Positions 11,786 to 23,944 are shown, counted from the first letter of the stretch. The stretch: DNA of 64,000 nucleotides from Halichoerus grypus (GCF_964656455.1 NC_135726.1:36795930-36859929), one strand, 5' to 3'. The notes: generated from the sequence alone by a model not told the origin. Translations and numbers: made by a program.

Positions 11786-12716
11786 TAAGTCTGAGCTGTA
11801 AAGATCATTCATGTAGTCTATGATTCCATTTATATGATATGTCCAGAATAGGCAAATCCATAGAGATAGAAAGTAGATTTGCATTGCCTATGACTAGGGG
11901 ACTTGCAGGGAATGGGGAATGACTACAAATGAGTATTTTTTTAATGGTGATGAAAATGTTCTTAAAGTAATTGTGATGATGGGTACACAAGGCTGGGACT
12001 ATAAAAATCACTGAATGTTGCATTTTAAATAGTGATTTGTGTATTATGTAAATTATATCAATTAGCATGTTATTAAAAAATCTGAACTGGAAACAAACTT
12101 TGTTGCACAGAGGCATGGTGTTTCTTGTGTTACCACCATCAGATATCCCACTGGTTGCTGCCTCTCAGGGATGCTACTCGTTTTTGTGGGCACATAGGCA
12201 TACACTGAAACAGAACATCAGGAGACTTCTCTTTTTCTCAGGTGTATTTGAAGGAGTGTTCCCTTGGAGAATGACAGAATGAAGAACATGCACGTGCCCT
12301 GTAGGGCTTATCAGCTCTCTTTCCAGAATTGTCAGAACTGCAGTTTAGGATATGTATGCTCTTGGTTATGAGACACTACACTTTGGAATTAGAAGGAAAA
12401 CAAAAGAGGAAGCTGCCATAGAAGTCTCAAGTGTATATAAGATTGTTAATACAACATTGTGCTGAAATTCGTTTTTTGATATTTCTGAGTTAGGATGTTA
12501 AATTTTTTACTTGGTAGTAGCGTTTGAAAAGTGCAGTTTAAAAAAAGGTTTATAGGCTTGCCAACAAAGACTAATTTCAGAAATACATGCAGATATGGTA
12601 CAATATCAAAAGTACTTATTAATTGGAGGAAAACAAGATGAAGGATGAGATAAAGTTATTTATATGAAACAGGCGTTTAGTGAAAATATTCTTAAATATA
12701 AGTCTGATGACTTATA
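11786..12716. other. Intronic sequence, no gene seen
   Basis: Unique sequence. The open readings on either strand (up to about 103 codons, 11805-12116 minus) have no recognised domain. Confidence 0.5.
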
Positions 12717-13064
12717 GGCATCAGAATGAACACATGAGGAGAAGAACTGCCCTAACTGACCCACAGACCTGCAGCATGACACAGAGCTGGCCCAGTCAAC
12801 TTGCTTATTACATGCTATGCTCCGTAGATGACAGCTAAAACTGGGATAATAAATTAAAGTAAAATACACAATGAATGCTAAAAGAAGTTGACATTGAGAA
12901 AAATGTAAGAGAGAGAAAAAGAAACTTAATAATCGCTAAGCATCCAAAGTGAGTATATGAATACCTGTTTTCTATTTCATCTAAGAAAAGGACTTGGGTA
13001 AGCCCATTTCCCCTTGTTAGAGACATTTAGGATATTTGGGGAAAATGTCCTGACTCTATATATA
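12717..13064 (-). repeat. Left arm of a 348-bp inverted duplication
   Basis: The reverse complement of this stretch matches 15095-15442 over 348 bases with no gaps. I count 10 differences (about 97% identity). It is not a SINE, L1, MIR, L2 or LTR sequence that I recognise, and neither arm is bounded by other repeats. The arm contains parallel open readings, because the two copies are the same DNA. I see no sign that they are coding: the reading does not start at a splice site and has no known motif. Confidence 0.93.
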
Positions 13065-14824
13065 AGTCTTGCTTATCAAAGTGAAAAGTCATGGATTGCC
13101 ATTTAAAGACTGATCACGAGGATGTTCTTTAAATACCTAGAAAGTGCATTGCTAATACATCCCAATTTAGTTTGAATGAAAATTAAATTATAGTCTTTGG
13201 CAAAAGAAATTATTAGTTCATGACTTGATTATATTTTGAATATGTATTTCACAGATTATATTTGATTATATATTGAAGAAGAATTTTGCTGTAGTGTCCT
13301 TTTATTTTGAGGGAGATGTTTTAAATCGCTGTCCTTGCCGTAGAAAATTATTGAATTGAATGGAAGGGCATAGAAGGAAATTATATTAGTATTTATGTCA
13401 TGTATCATCAATTCTTTTTCTTTCATGATCTATTCTAGACATTTTTTAAAAAGTCACAGCAAAAATTGGAAATATTTGGATTTATTCCAATCTGTATCCT
13501 TAAAATGTCAAATAAAATCTCCACTCATGAAGGCTTATTTTTCGTGCTGCACGGGTTTAGTGACAGGGCTTCCTGGGGGAGGAAGTACGTTACAGCTGCA
13601 CTGAGCTGAAAGTTACAGTAAAAGAATATTTTTCCACCATTATCAGTTTTCAGCACAGATTCTGTCTCTAATTTGTGATTGAGTCACTGAACCAGGAAGG
13701 TGTTTACCTGCAAGGTGAGCTGGTCGAAACGGGAGAAGCTTTTAAGTTCTAAAATTTCAGCCATAGTCTTCCCTAGAGGAAGAAAAAAGTGGGTCTCCTC
13801 CTCCCTTTTTTATATGCTCTTGTCAATCACAAAGCCTCTTTGTACTGGTGGGGCCTGGATGGTGACTGAGGGCTGGCTGTTTATCGTGTTCCCGTCATCC
13901 TAAAACGCAAAATAAAAGGAGGAGGAAAACATAACTTTGGGTTCCCAGGCCTTAGAGAATTAAGTTGCTTGTGGCAGCCCGGGTCCTCTGAATCCAAGCT
14001 ACCTTGGAATGCTTTCTGAGGTGATTTGTTTGTTCACTAAAATGGAGTATGTAATTCTTACAGTTTTAAGCTCCTTAAAGCACATTCAGAACAAGAATAA
14101 TATTCAGAATCTGATAATGGAAAGCAGTTGAGCTTATCAGAGTTAATGTCTTCTATCACAGAAACATCAAGCTCTAGTAATAGGAGCACAATTGCTATTT
14201 TATCTTATGTTTCTTGCTTGAGTGTTAAAAAGATGCTTTTGGAATTGGATAATTCTCAATTGTACCAATTGTAATTGTACCAATTGTAATATTTTGTACA
14301 AACCCTTCTTGCAGGGTGTCATTTTAAGATATTTTCAGGGATTCTTATAGAAGAGGAGACTCCCCTCACCTTTTAAAATCACTAGCAACTTCTGGTATGA
14401 AACATGTAGGAAAATTTGTAATAGCAAGCCAACCTTGTTGAAATTACTTGAGTCCTAAGACTTACAGTCATTAAAGTTTTTGATCGCTTAACTAAAGTTA
14501 TTGACTCTTTCTTTTGGATTTTAGCTTATATCCCTTATAATTTTCTATTACATTCTAATGATAGGAACAACTGTGTGAATGGATATGAGTTGGATTGATA
14601 TGGCTTTCACCTTAAAAGAATATTGACCCGGTGAAATAGTGTTCTTTTAAATTATTCTTTAGAAGAGCAGAAATAAAATAGTTCCAATAAGGATGAAAAA
14701 GAAAGGTTTTGTTGTTAAATGAGGTATTCCTTTTTATTGATTCCGAAGTACACACTTACTAATGCTCAAGAGGTATAAAATGAATTATTACAAATTCAGA
14801 TGTCTGATGTAAAAGCTATAAGGA
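13065..14824. other. Spacer between inverted arms, no gene seen
   Basis: Unique intronic sequence forming most of the 2030-bp spacer between the inverted arms. Around 14258-14290 a short CAATTGTAAT/GTACCAATTG motif repeats. No repeat family named. Confidence 0.5.
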
Positions 14825-14995
14825 AATTCTCAAACTTGTATGTGCATACAGATCACTGGGAGATTTTATTGAAATGCAGATGATGATTCAGTTGGTCTGG
14901 GGTGGGATCTTAGCTTCTGCATTTCCAGGAAGTTCCCAGGTGATGCTAGTGCTGCTGGCCCTGGGATCACATCTTGAGCGGCACATCTGTAAGTC
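14825..14995 (+). repeat. MER5A-type DNA transposon fossil (hAT-Charlie)
   Basis: The MER5A blocks occur in order: ATTCTCAAACTTGTATGTGC, TTCAGTTGGTCTGGGGTGGG, TCTGCATTTCCAGGAAGTTC, CAGGTGATGCTAGTGCTGCT. It is a nonautonomous element of about 170 bp, diverged and without coding capacity. Confidence 0.8.
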
Positions 14996-15094
14996 ACCTC
15001 AAGAAACAAATTATAAAATTAAAATGAAAAAAAAAAAAATCCAAGACTTTATAATCTCACTGCCTCTCTTGGCAACCCATTCTAGTAGTTGACA

Positions 15095-15442
15095 ATATAT
15101 AGAGTCAGGACATTTTCCCCAAATATCCTAAATGTCTCTAACAAGGGGAAATGGGCTTATCCAAGTCCTTTTCTTAGATGAAATAGAAAACAGGTATTCA
15201 TATACTCACTTTGGATGCTTAGTGATTATTAAGTTTCTCCTTCTCTCTCTTACATTTTTCTCAATATCAACTTCTTTTAGCATTCATTGTGTATTTTACT
15301 TTAATTTATTATCCCAGTTTTAGCTGGCATTTACAGAGCATAGCATGTAACAAGCAAGTTGACTGGGGCAGCTCTGTGTCATGCTGCAGGTCTGTGGGTC
15401 AGTTAGGGCAGTTCTTCTCCTCATGTGTTCATTCTGATGCCC
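15095..15442 (+). repeat. Right arm of a 348-bp inverted duplication
   Basis: Partner of 12717-13064 (reverse complement, 348 columns, 10 mismatches, no indels). Similarity starts sharply at ATATATAGAGTCAGGA and ends at CATTCTGATGCC. The flanks outside are unrelated, apart from a short TTTCACTAA match that may be chance. Confidence 0.93.
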
Positions 15443-16394
15443 ACGCTGAAGAGACAAAAGCTATGCAAGGAAAGCCGTCCTCAGGGCAGTGGAATGAGGT
15501 TTGTTTTCACTAACGCATTCTCCAAAATGTTTGTACGTGTATATCTTAAGTGCTTTATTAGCACACATCTATATTCGCTCATTTACCAAGGCATTTTCTT
15601 CGAGTATGAGTTCCCTAGCTGGGGTCCTGAGTTGTTTTTGTTGTATAAACCATACTTATAAGGTGTTGTCTTTCCAAAGCATTCAACTCAGTTTCCATGG
15701 AAAAAAAAATTTAATCCTTTTTGGTTTATGTAATGTGTAGGTCAGTTACATAATTACATTAATAAATATAAATGACATCAACACATCTGGGGACAAACAC
15801 AACCGATTTTTGACAGGCATATAACTCAGCTAGTGTGAACAGATGTGTATGCAGTCATATTTGAGAGTGGTGTTTTTATTTCTGAGCAATCAATGTGAAT
15901 ATTAGAATGTTTTACAGAGAGAAAATAGAGACGCCAAGATAAATTTGTCTTATTTAATGTAGTCTCCTAAATGGAGGTTAGATAATTTTTTACAGTAAAG
16001 AGCACATTTAAAACATACTAACTTCTGATCCTACACCTTTTACCTCTGCAATATCATCATCCTGGCTTCTTTTCCATTCTTTCAGGATTTTTTTCTATGC
16101 TTTAAAGCCCTCAAAATTTGGCCGTTACCCTTTTTTTTTTGGTGGTGGTGGTGGGGGCGGGGGGCTTGTTATTTATCCTAGTAGCGCCAAACTTCAGTCA
16201 TACTTTCACTGTAGGAATCAATTTATATATTTGACATAGATCTTGATGCTTATTTAGCCTAAAAATAACTGAATTTAAGAATTCATGGATTATATGCTGA
16301 TTCAGTGTTATTTTAAATTCATTTGATATGTTGCAAAATTCCATAAACAAAAGTATTTTCCTTTAAAGTGAATAATACCAATACTTAATGTTTC
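15443..16394. other. Intronic sequence with T/GGT microsatellite
   Basis: Unique sequence. It contains a run of T followed by (GGT)n and G runs at about 16132-16165. No gene seen. Confidence 0.5.
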
Positions 16395-16560
16395 AGAGGA
16401 TCATAGATTTTTAGAGTAGGGAGCAAATTAGAGATTATGTAATATAGCATTGTCCCTTTTCTGTTGAGGAAACAGAATCTCTGAGGATTTTTGTGACTTG
16501 TCTTAGCTCAGTCAGCAATTAGGGCAGAGGTAGAAGTAGAATTTTGAAAAATTTGCTTTA
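16395..16560 (-). repeat. Ancient MIR-like SINE fragment (antisense)
   Basis: It begins with GGATCATAGATTTTTAGAGT, then a GTTGAGGAAACAGAATCTCTGAGG block and a GACTTGTCTTAGCTCAGTCAGC block. This is the usual order in antisense MIR/MIR3-like copies. It is highly diverged. Confidence 0.5.
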
Positions 16561-17890
16561 AATACCATAAATCATTTCAAAACAGTTGAATATTTAGAAA
16601 TTTATGTGAGAAACATGGCAAAAGATTCAGCTGTTTTTGTACTCTTAAATGTACAATGTAATGGAAAGCACTTTTTGAGAGGAAAGCTGAAATTAAACGG
16701 AAAGACCTAGAAATTAAGGAAGGTAAAAGTTTGGTCACAATTTTCTTAATGCATATTTTGGGTTTGTGTATGAAATAGTTTTAACTATAACAGAAATACC
16801 ATCTCATGGGATTATTAATCTTTCTGTTTGAAATAATATTTCTGATAATTGCCATTAGAAATCCTTGGAACTCCTTTCTTGTGACTAGATTTTAAACCAG
16901 AAAGGAGAAAAGCTCCTTTGTAGTCAGATGGCTATGCTTTCTGTCTCTGTGTTTCAGCCTCTCTCCCTTTCCCTATCTTCCTCCCTGCCTCTGACCCTCC
17001 CCATCTCCACCGTTTCTCTTTCAATCTTTTTGTTTTTTGCTTTATTATATATTGTCAAGGAAATAACTAGAATTGCTTTATGGCACTTACCATTAAATAT
17101 CCATCATGTCATTTTAAGTGTGACAAATGTGTCTGTGAATGGCATTTTAGAATGGAATTAAATTTATGTTACTCCTCCTTATGCCTTATTACTAATTTCT
17201 TAAAACGAAGAAACTATACATTAGTATATATTTATAATCATCTCTGAAATTTTATCATGAATATGTTTTTATGAAATGTAAAGAGATATGTATTAAACAG
17301 CAGTTGGTACATTTTAAGGACTTCAGTTTTAATTTCTGCAATATAGTTGCAGCCTTAAGGCCAGTGCATATAGTCAGTTGTCACTTACATTTAATCTTCT
17401 AAAGGTAAGTTATATTAATTTCATGTAGGAACTCAGAAACATATTAAACTTTATTCTGTATTTATTACCTTTGAGAACATTATTTTACTTGTAGCATTAA
17501 AGTTTATTTTGTTGAAAAATGACTGACTAGATTTCCAAAGAGATTTATAAAAAGAGATTGTTATTTTTTAAAGCTCTGAACTACTTGAAATTTCATAAGT
17601 CTGAAACTAGGTTGTAGAAGACAGGTTTTACATTCTTGGTTTTCAGATCAAATTGGCTACAATAATAATAAGCTACAATTGAAATATGAAACTTTGACGT
17701 AAAGCAGAAATTGGAATGTTACTAACAGCTGTTGTCATAAAAGAGAGTGGCTAGAATTTTATTGTGTGTATAGAACATCTCACAAGTCTCATCTTTTAGC
17801 TTACTGAATTTAGTTCTAATTCTGCTCTGCTTCATTTCTCTTCAAGAACCAAATGTTTCCTCTCCAGAAATGAATTAAATGGATATTAGG
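16561..17890. other. Intronic sequence, pyrimidine-rich patch
   Basis: Unique AT-rich DNA, with a pyrimidine-rich patch at about 16945-17035 that accounts for the serine/leucine-rich open reading there. No gene seen. Confidence 0.5.
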
Positions 17891-17974
17891 CTGATCACAC
17901 CCACCTTGTAAAACGTTCTGTCATGTCTAAAACTGATCACACCCACCTTGTAAAATGTTCTGTCTTGTCTAAAA
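17891..17974 (+). repeat. Two-copy 42-bp tandem duplication
   Basis: Two head-to-tail copies of a unit starting CTGATCACACCCACCTTG lie at 17891-17932 and 17933-17974. They differ at two positions (C/T and A/T). Confidence 0.95.
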
Positions 17975-18107
17975 CTATTCTTTCCAAATCATAATTCCTT
18001 TGGGTTTAACTGTTTTTATGGGTTAATAATATTTAGATCTTGACCTCCTGCCCCATTTCTAACCCTGCAAATCTGACTAGATTCCCTCTCTTGGCTGTTG
18101 AACTTTT

Positions 18108-18286
18108 TTTTTAAGATTTTATTTATTTATTTGAGAGAGAGTGCGAGAGAGAGAACATGAGCAGAGGGAGGGGTAGAGGGAGAAGAAGACCCCTTCCCCT
18201 GCTGAGCAGGGATCCCAGCACCCTGGGATCATGACCTGAGTGAGCCCAAGGTAGACACTTAACCAACTGAACCACCCAGGGGCCCT
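18108..18286 (-). mobile_element. Can-SINE (antisense)
   Basis: Read on the minus strand, the head is GGGCCCCTGGGTGGTTCAGT and the tail is AAATAAATAAATAAAATCTTA. It is flanked by imperfect duplications of a CCCTCTC...GGCTGTTGAACTT segment (left copy about 18084-18107, right copy about 18287-18316, with extra T bases in the right copy). Confidence 0.88.
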
Positions 18287-18316
18287 CCCCCTCTTTTTTT
18301 TGGCTGTGAACTTTTT

Positions 18317-18859
18317 GTTTAAATTCAGCCTATCTCTTCTTTTCAGCATAATTTCCCTTCTTTTTCTTTTCTTTTTTTTCCACCTGTCAGTGAAGTCTAC
18401 CCTGTGAGTGGTCATCTACAAGGTGGGGGTCATTATACAGGTCACACTTTGGGCACAGCATGCCTTATTTCAGTGCCCAGTTTTGTGGCGTGTGACTAAT
18501 GTACCCTAAGTAGAACCTTCTATATTCTCATATAGGAAATAGTGCAGAAAGTCTGATTTCTTGGCCTGCAACATGAGTGGAAGAAATTTTAAATGTTTAT
18601 GGCAAGGGCTATCAACACACTAGTGAAAGAGACAAATATTGTGAATCTGAGGAACAGATATTTAAGTTTTATCAGCTTTGAAGGAGTCATATATTAATAG
18701 GAACTTTACATGTAAATAGTATACAAAGTTCCCGTGACTTAAAAAATCCACCTACTAGTCAGTGTCCGCCAGAGCATCTGAGCCATTTTGTCCCTCTTTG
18801 GCAGTTGGAGAGGGCTGTGGATGGTGACACTCTGATGAAAGATGAAATAATTATAGCTA
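18317..18859. other. Intronic sequence, no gene seen
   Basis: Unique sequence. No family or exon recognised. Confidence 0.5.
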
Positions 18860-19035
18860 GCTAGTATTTACTGAATGCTTATTATGTGTCAGGCATTGTG
18901 TTTAAACAGTATTGGGTTAATCCTTCCTAGTACCCACTATACACTAGGGTAGGTACTATTATCTTCTCCATATTCCACGTGAGGGAACTGAGGCTTTGAG
19001 AGGCCAAGTAACTTGCCAAGGATTATAGAACTAGA
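18860..19035 (-). repeat. MIR (antisense)
   Basis: The antisense MIR signature is present in order: TACTGAATGCTTATTATGTG, CAGGCATTGTG, GGTAGGTACTATTATCTTCT, GGGAACTGAGGCTTTGAGAG, CAAGTAACTTGCCAAGG. Confidence 0.85.
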
Positions 19036-19646
19036 AATAAACAGAGATGAGGTTTGCTTTAAGGTCTCTTTAATCTCAGAGCCTGTTCTCATTTTCTTAC
19101 CTATCTGACCACACCAGTACTTCCAGTCTTTTCCACATCATGTCATACCTAGAAAATGTGCGTGTGTTTACAGATGGTGGGGGAAACGGCTAGGCTGCTT
19201 ACAACTGGAGGCAACTGACCTGGAGATGATGGATAACCTAGAGGTCTCTCCCTGGATCCCACTGAGTCAAGTCAGAGTAAAGAAGGATTTAGTACCTAGT
19301 GATACTGGTCAGTTATTTGTGGCAGGCCCACCCATTGGGAAGCTCTGCGCTACACTACAGTGTCCCTGTAGAAAATAGGACGTGAGAGGTTTTTTTTTCC
19401 TAAGTTCACAATGCCTCCGGCTCCCCTTATCATCACAGACCAGGTGGTGGGAGTTTGGATTGGTGATGTGTTCTCAGATCTGTTATATTCCTCTCTTCCT
19501 CCCTCGCCCCCATCATCTGCTGAAGTAATAACAACATAGATTATTGATGGTTGAGTTTTGTTCATTCAAGAAATATTTATTGAATATTTCTATGTGCAGC
19601 ACTTTGGTAGTTAAAAAAGATTCACGGTTTGCCAGCAGAGATGATA
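19036..19646. other. Intronic sequence, no gene seen
   Basis: Unique sequence. No repeat family or exon recognised. Confidence 0.5.
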
Positions 19647-19651
19647 CTTGT

Positions 19652-20026
19652 TGCCATGGTCTGGATGTTTGTGTCCCCCTTCAGATTCATATATTAAAAT
19701 TCTAACCTTCCAGGTGATGGTATAGAAGGAGGGGCCTTTTGGTGGTGATTAGGCTATGCAGGTGGAACCCTCATGAATGGGATCAGTGTCCTTATAAAAC
19801 AGGCCCAAGAGAGATACTTTGGTCCTTTTGCCATGTGAAGACACTGCAAGAAAGTGCCATCCCACACACCAGGAAACTGGTTCTCACCACACACTGAATC
19901 TTACCAGACACTGGTGCCTTGATCTTGGACTTCTTAGCCTCTAGAACTATGAGCAGTAAGTTTCTATTGTTTATAAGCTACTAAGACTATGGCATTTTGT
20001 TGAAGCAGCTCAAATGGACAAAGACA
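19652..20026 (+). repeat. Solitary MaLR-type LTR, near full length
   Basis: A 375-bp solo LTR starting TGCCATGGTCTGGATGTTTG and ending GGACAAAGACA. Inside are ATTAGGCTATGCAGGTGGAA, CCATGTGAAGACACTGC and TTGATCTTGGACTTCTTAGC in the order typical of MST/MLT1-type LTRs. It is flanked by a 5-bp near-duplication (CTTGT at 19647-19651, TTTGT at 20027-20031), as expected for an ERVL-MaLR integration. No internal region or gene remains, so it was reduced by LTR-LTR recombination or inserted very long ago. Confidence 0.82.
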
Positions 20027-20031
20027 TTTGT

Positions 20032-20419
20032 ACATCAATTACTTTACTATAGCGTGTACAGTATCCTACCCGTGTCATAAACAAAGTGCAACAAACAGGA
20101 AGGGTACTGTGATTACTTTCAGTTAGTAAGTGTAGTGAATGTTTCACTAACAGGTAGCATCTTATCCAGGCCTTGAAAGATTAGTGGAATTTAAACACAG
20201 GAGGTTAAGAGGTTGGTGATGAGGACAGTAATGCAGATAGAGTTGATAGTATCAGGAAAGACTTAGACTAAAGTTGGAATGCTTAGAACAGTGTTTACCT
20301 GTTAAAAAGAAAGGGAGGGACAAGGAGAGGAAAAGAACCCTTTCTTGCCCCTTGTTTCTTCCAGTTAGTACCTTATTTCTTTCTTCCTTTGTATAGCCAA
20401 ATTTCTCAAATCATTTGCC
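20032..20419. other. Intronic sequence, no gene seen
   Basis: Unique sequence between the LTR and the L2. Nothing recognised. Confidence 0.45.
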
Positions 20420-21370
20420 CATACTTGCTGTTTGGCCTTCTTCTGTGCCGCTGTAATCTGATTTCCACATACTATGCTTCTGAGATTCATTTCGCTGAGA
20501 TCATCAAAGACACCCTGTAACTAAATCTCCCAGGCACGTTTATGTTCTTATCAGGTCTCTCAACTGGTTACAACATTGTTGTCCATGTGTCATCCCTTAA
20601 AACATTCTCCTTAGTTTCCCTGAAATCCTGTTTTTCCTCTCTGTCTAGTCACTCCTCCATCCTCTTTTTGTCCCTCTCTTACTTCTACCATCCTTAAGTG
20701 TTCTTGTATTCAATATTCTTTTCTAGGACCTCACCTTTTCTTACTCTTCATACTCTCTGTGGGTGCTCTTACACATTTCTCTGGGTTCAGTTACCATGTA
20801 TATACTGACGACCCCCTAATCTATATCTGTGTCTCAGATCTCTCCTGAACTGCTTGCTTAGTTATCTCACTGCCCCTCAAAATAAATTTTTCCCAAATTG
20901 AACATATTGTCACTGTCTCAACCCCTCCCCTAACCTCTTCTACCCTAAACTCTGTTTTTCATCAAGTGTTGATTGCAATAAACGGAAATGCCACCTACCC
21001 CGTTGGCCCCAGTTGGAAATTTGGCCACCATCCCAAACTTCTCCTTTTCAATTACTACGATATCGTCAGTCACCAAGAATTATCTATTTTGCCTCTTTAA
21101 TAAATGTCGAATCCCTGAGACTCTCTCCATGCCCACTGTTGCTGCTCTCCTCCTTGATCAAGGCTTCCTTTGCCTTGGTACCACAACTGCCTTCTTATAG
21201 GTTTCCACGCGTCTCTTGTCTCACCTGTCCAGTTCATTTCCGAACTATAACCAGAGAGTATTCTGATCCTGTGCTTCCAGTTTAAAGCCATTCAGTGAAT
21301 TTTTTGCCCTCAGAGTAAAGTCTAAACTCAGGTATTTATAAGTCTTTTTATAATGGTCTGGTCTCACCTG
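20420..21370 (+). mobile_element. L2 LINE fragment (ORF2 end into 3' region), sense
   Basis: A long pyrimidine-rich L2 stretch. Diagnostic blocks in order are CATGTATATACTGACGACCC, CTGTGTCTCAGATCTCTCC, a TTGAACATATTGTCACTGT block (L2 'catgtccaaaactgaac' region), GTCAGTCACCAAGAATTATC, and CCAGTTTAAAGCCATTCAGT with AGAGTAAAGTCTAAACTC. The overlapping short open readings are relics of the L2 reverse transcriptase tail and are not genes. Confidence 0.75.
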
Positions 21371-21384
21371 AGAGACTAGGATCC

Positions 21385-21575
21385 TGCTCAGGAATTGGAG
21401 TCTGTTGCTTGGATTTGGATACCACTTTGTGTGATGTTGGACCGATTATCTTTCTTTTGCCTCATTTCTTTGCTTTGTTAAAATGGGATTAGGATTATTG
21501 CTAGGATTGAATGAGTTGTTAGAACAATACCTTGTATGTAGTAATTAGTCAGTAAATGTTAACTCTTATTATTGC
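21385..21575 (+). repeat. MIR (sense)
   Basis: MIR 3' two-thirds: CTTTTGCCTCATTTCTTTGC, TTAAAATGGGATTAGGATTA, GGATTGAATGAGTTGTTAG, AGTCAGTAAATGTTAACTC. Diverged. Confidence 0.75.
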
Positions 21576-21865
21576 AATTGTTACCTTACCCAAATCCATT
21601 ATTAAATCCAATCTTAGGGCATCACTTAATATGGTCATTCACTGGTTAGAGCACAAGGATTTCTGTGATTTCAGCATACGTGGGGAGCATGAGGTAATTG
21701 GTGATTGTTGCAGATATGTACTAGCAGAAAGTAAATGGTTTATATGTTAGGTGCCAAATGAGAGAATAGACATTTGAACACCATCAGATTTCAAAAGAGG
21801 AAGAAGATGTTTTGTGAAAATTTGATCTGTCCTTTAAAAAGATAATCAGTACAGTGGTAGCTGCA

Positions 21866-22050
21866 GTAGCTAACATTTACTGAGCCCCTGCTATGTGCCA
21901 GGGACTATGTTAAACATTTTATGTACATTATTTTCCTCAAAAGAGCTTTCAGAAATGTTATTTGTAGCCCTGTTTTACAGATGAGGAAACTGAATCAACA
22001 AAAATGAGGCAGTCCTATCAAATGTAGAGCTGGAATTCAAATCCAGAGAG
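21866..22050 (-). repeat. MIR (antisense)
   Basis: Blocks CATTTACTGAGCCCCTGCTA, TGTGCCAGGGACTATGTTAA, CAGATGAGGAAACTGAATC and GGAATTCAAATCCAGAGAG appear in antisense MIR order. Confidence 0.88.
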
Positions 22051-22401
22051 ATGACCAAGAAGTCTTCCAATTATTCATGTTTTCAAATGTTTTTCCTTAT
22101 CTGTCACAAGTCTTTTGAGGCAATGCATGCACACACACAATCTCTTTGTCTCTCTAGTGGTGTTGAAAAACAATTTAGTTTCTTCATCCTGACATTATTT
22201 TAAATGTATATAAAATATGGCATATTTATCCAAACTCCTCATGCATAAAATACATTCTTCAAGTAAATTATAGTCTCAGCATGTAGAAAGAAAAAAAATT
22301 CCAAACATCAGCCTTGTAACATGAAAGGTTTCGGGAGTCAGTGTTCAAATGCACAAAACAAATAAATAAATATTTGACATGTTGTGTTACCTCAGGCTTT
22401 T

Positions 22402-22600
22402 TTTTTTTTTTTTTTTTAAAGATTTTATTTATTTGACAGAGAGAGACACAGCGCGAGAGGGAACACAAGCAGGGGGGAGTGGGAGGGAGAAGCAGGCTTC
22501 CCGCAGAGCAGGGAGCCCGACGCGGGGCTCGATCCCAGGACCCCGGGATCATGACCTGAGCCGAAGGCAGACGCCCAATGACCGAGCCACCCAGGCGCCC
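22402..22600 (-). mobile_element. Can-SINE (antisense) with perfect TSD
   Basis: Full-length antisense Can-SINE from its T tail to GCCACCCAGGCGCCC. It is flanked by a perfect 14-bp duplication, TACCTCAGGCTTTT (22388-22401 and 22601-22614). It keeps several CpG sites (for example GCCCGACGCGGGGCTCGATC), so it is young. Confidence 0.96.
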
Positions 22601-22614
22601 TACCTCAGGCTTTT

Positions 22615-23594
22615 AAGTGAAACATTCCGAGTTAAGTTTAGAGGAGCTTATGTTAAATATGTCTGTCGCTTTAGCCTTTTGTACTTTTGCAAATGTTAAA
22701 AAAGAACTAATATCCTATTGACAGTAGAGAAGTTCTGTTCAGGCTTGATTTAATCGGACTCTGTAGGCTTAGTACATTTCATGAAAGGAGAGCATTTGTT
22801 ACAGAGCTTTTGTCTGAAGATTTGGGATGTTTATATTGGGTTTTTATTTTATTTGCAATAGACTTTAAATGGTGTTACAACAAGTACTATATTTTCGAAC
22901 ACCAAACACATTAGATTCTCTTGTGAGGATAGATTGGCTTTGGTTGCCACCTCTGTGGTAATACCTTTTCCTTTCATTTCATTGGAAAAGATTATCCAAC
23001 AATTATTGTCGTTCATCCCAGATTTAATTTGGTATTATGCATACCTATTGCATGGTTTGCTTTTTGTTCTTTCTTTTAAAATATCTAAAAGTTAATTTTG
23101 ATTTTTTTTTTTTTGATAGCTTGCCCTAGCAGGCCAAAACTATGAACATTTTTCACTTTTCAGAATGTTATTTAGTCTTTTGTTCTTTCTGTTTCTTTGA
23201 TAAAGAGATTATCAACTCTTTTTTCAACTGTCAGGATGTAGGGATGTAGACAACAATTCACAAGTTAATTGAGCTCTTTATGAAAAGAATATGACTTACT
23301 GCTTTTCACTAATACCAGATGAAAGAAGGTTTTTTTCTTTGAAATTTCTCACAGACATATTTATTTGTATTAGTGCATTTGTATGCCAAGTGACTTCTGA
23401 TTTTTTCCCCCTTTAAAGAAAACATCTTGGAAATGAAGTCTTGGCAATTGGCTTCTCTTTTCCACTGTTTATATTTCTATCAGTGATTTTAGATCATCCA
23501 TCCTGATGTTTTAGTTTGAGTTAGGATGGGGGAAAATGTAACCTTAAACTCTCTTTCTCCCTCTCGCTCTCTTTTTGACTGCCTTTTGAACATA
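22615..23594. other. Intronic sequence, no gene seen
   Basis: Unique T-rich sequence, with T runs near 23104-23115. No exon or repeat family recognised. Confidence 0.5.
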
Positions 23595-23845
23595 CAGTTG
23601 GCAATTTTGTAGTGGAGTGAGCAGGCTTTGGAATTAGACTACTCTGGATTCAGATTCCACTTTTACCATTCACTGGTTGTGTGCAACCTTGAATAATTTA
23701 CTTAATCTCCTGGAGCCTATTTATTTATTCATAAAATACCAATAATTTCTTCTTTGCTGATTGTACTGAAGATTAGAGACAGTTCTGATAAGGCCTCGTT
23801 CAGTGCCTGACACATAGTAAATACTCAGTAAATTTGTGGGGATTG
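23595..23845 (+). repeat. MIR (sense), nearly full length
   Basis: From GTGGAGTGAGCAGGCTTTGG through TTCACTGGTTGTGTGCAACC and ATTTACTTAATCTCCTGGAG to GTGCCTGACACATAGTAAAT and ACTCAGTAAATTTG. Complete MIR order. Confidence 0.88.
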
Positions 23846-23944
23846 TGCCACTTCTGTGAAGGAAAAAGATATTTTAGTTTGAGAAAATATCTGTTAAATT
23901 TTGTAATAGTTGTTAGTGCTAATCACTAAATAGTTCCAAATTTC

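Noticed and set aside
12660..15513. Matching open readings on opposite strands suggesting a duplicated gene
   Set aside because: They match only because the DNA is an inverted duplication. The readings lack splice borders and motifs, and differences between the arms show no sign of protein constraint that I can detect by eye.
22379..22699. Open reading of 106 codons on the + strand
   Set aside because: It is read through an antisense Can-SINE (22402-22600) and is a shadow of the repeat.
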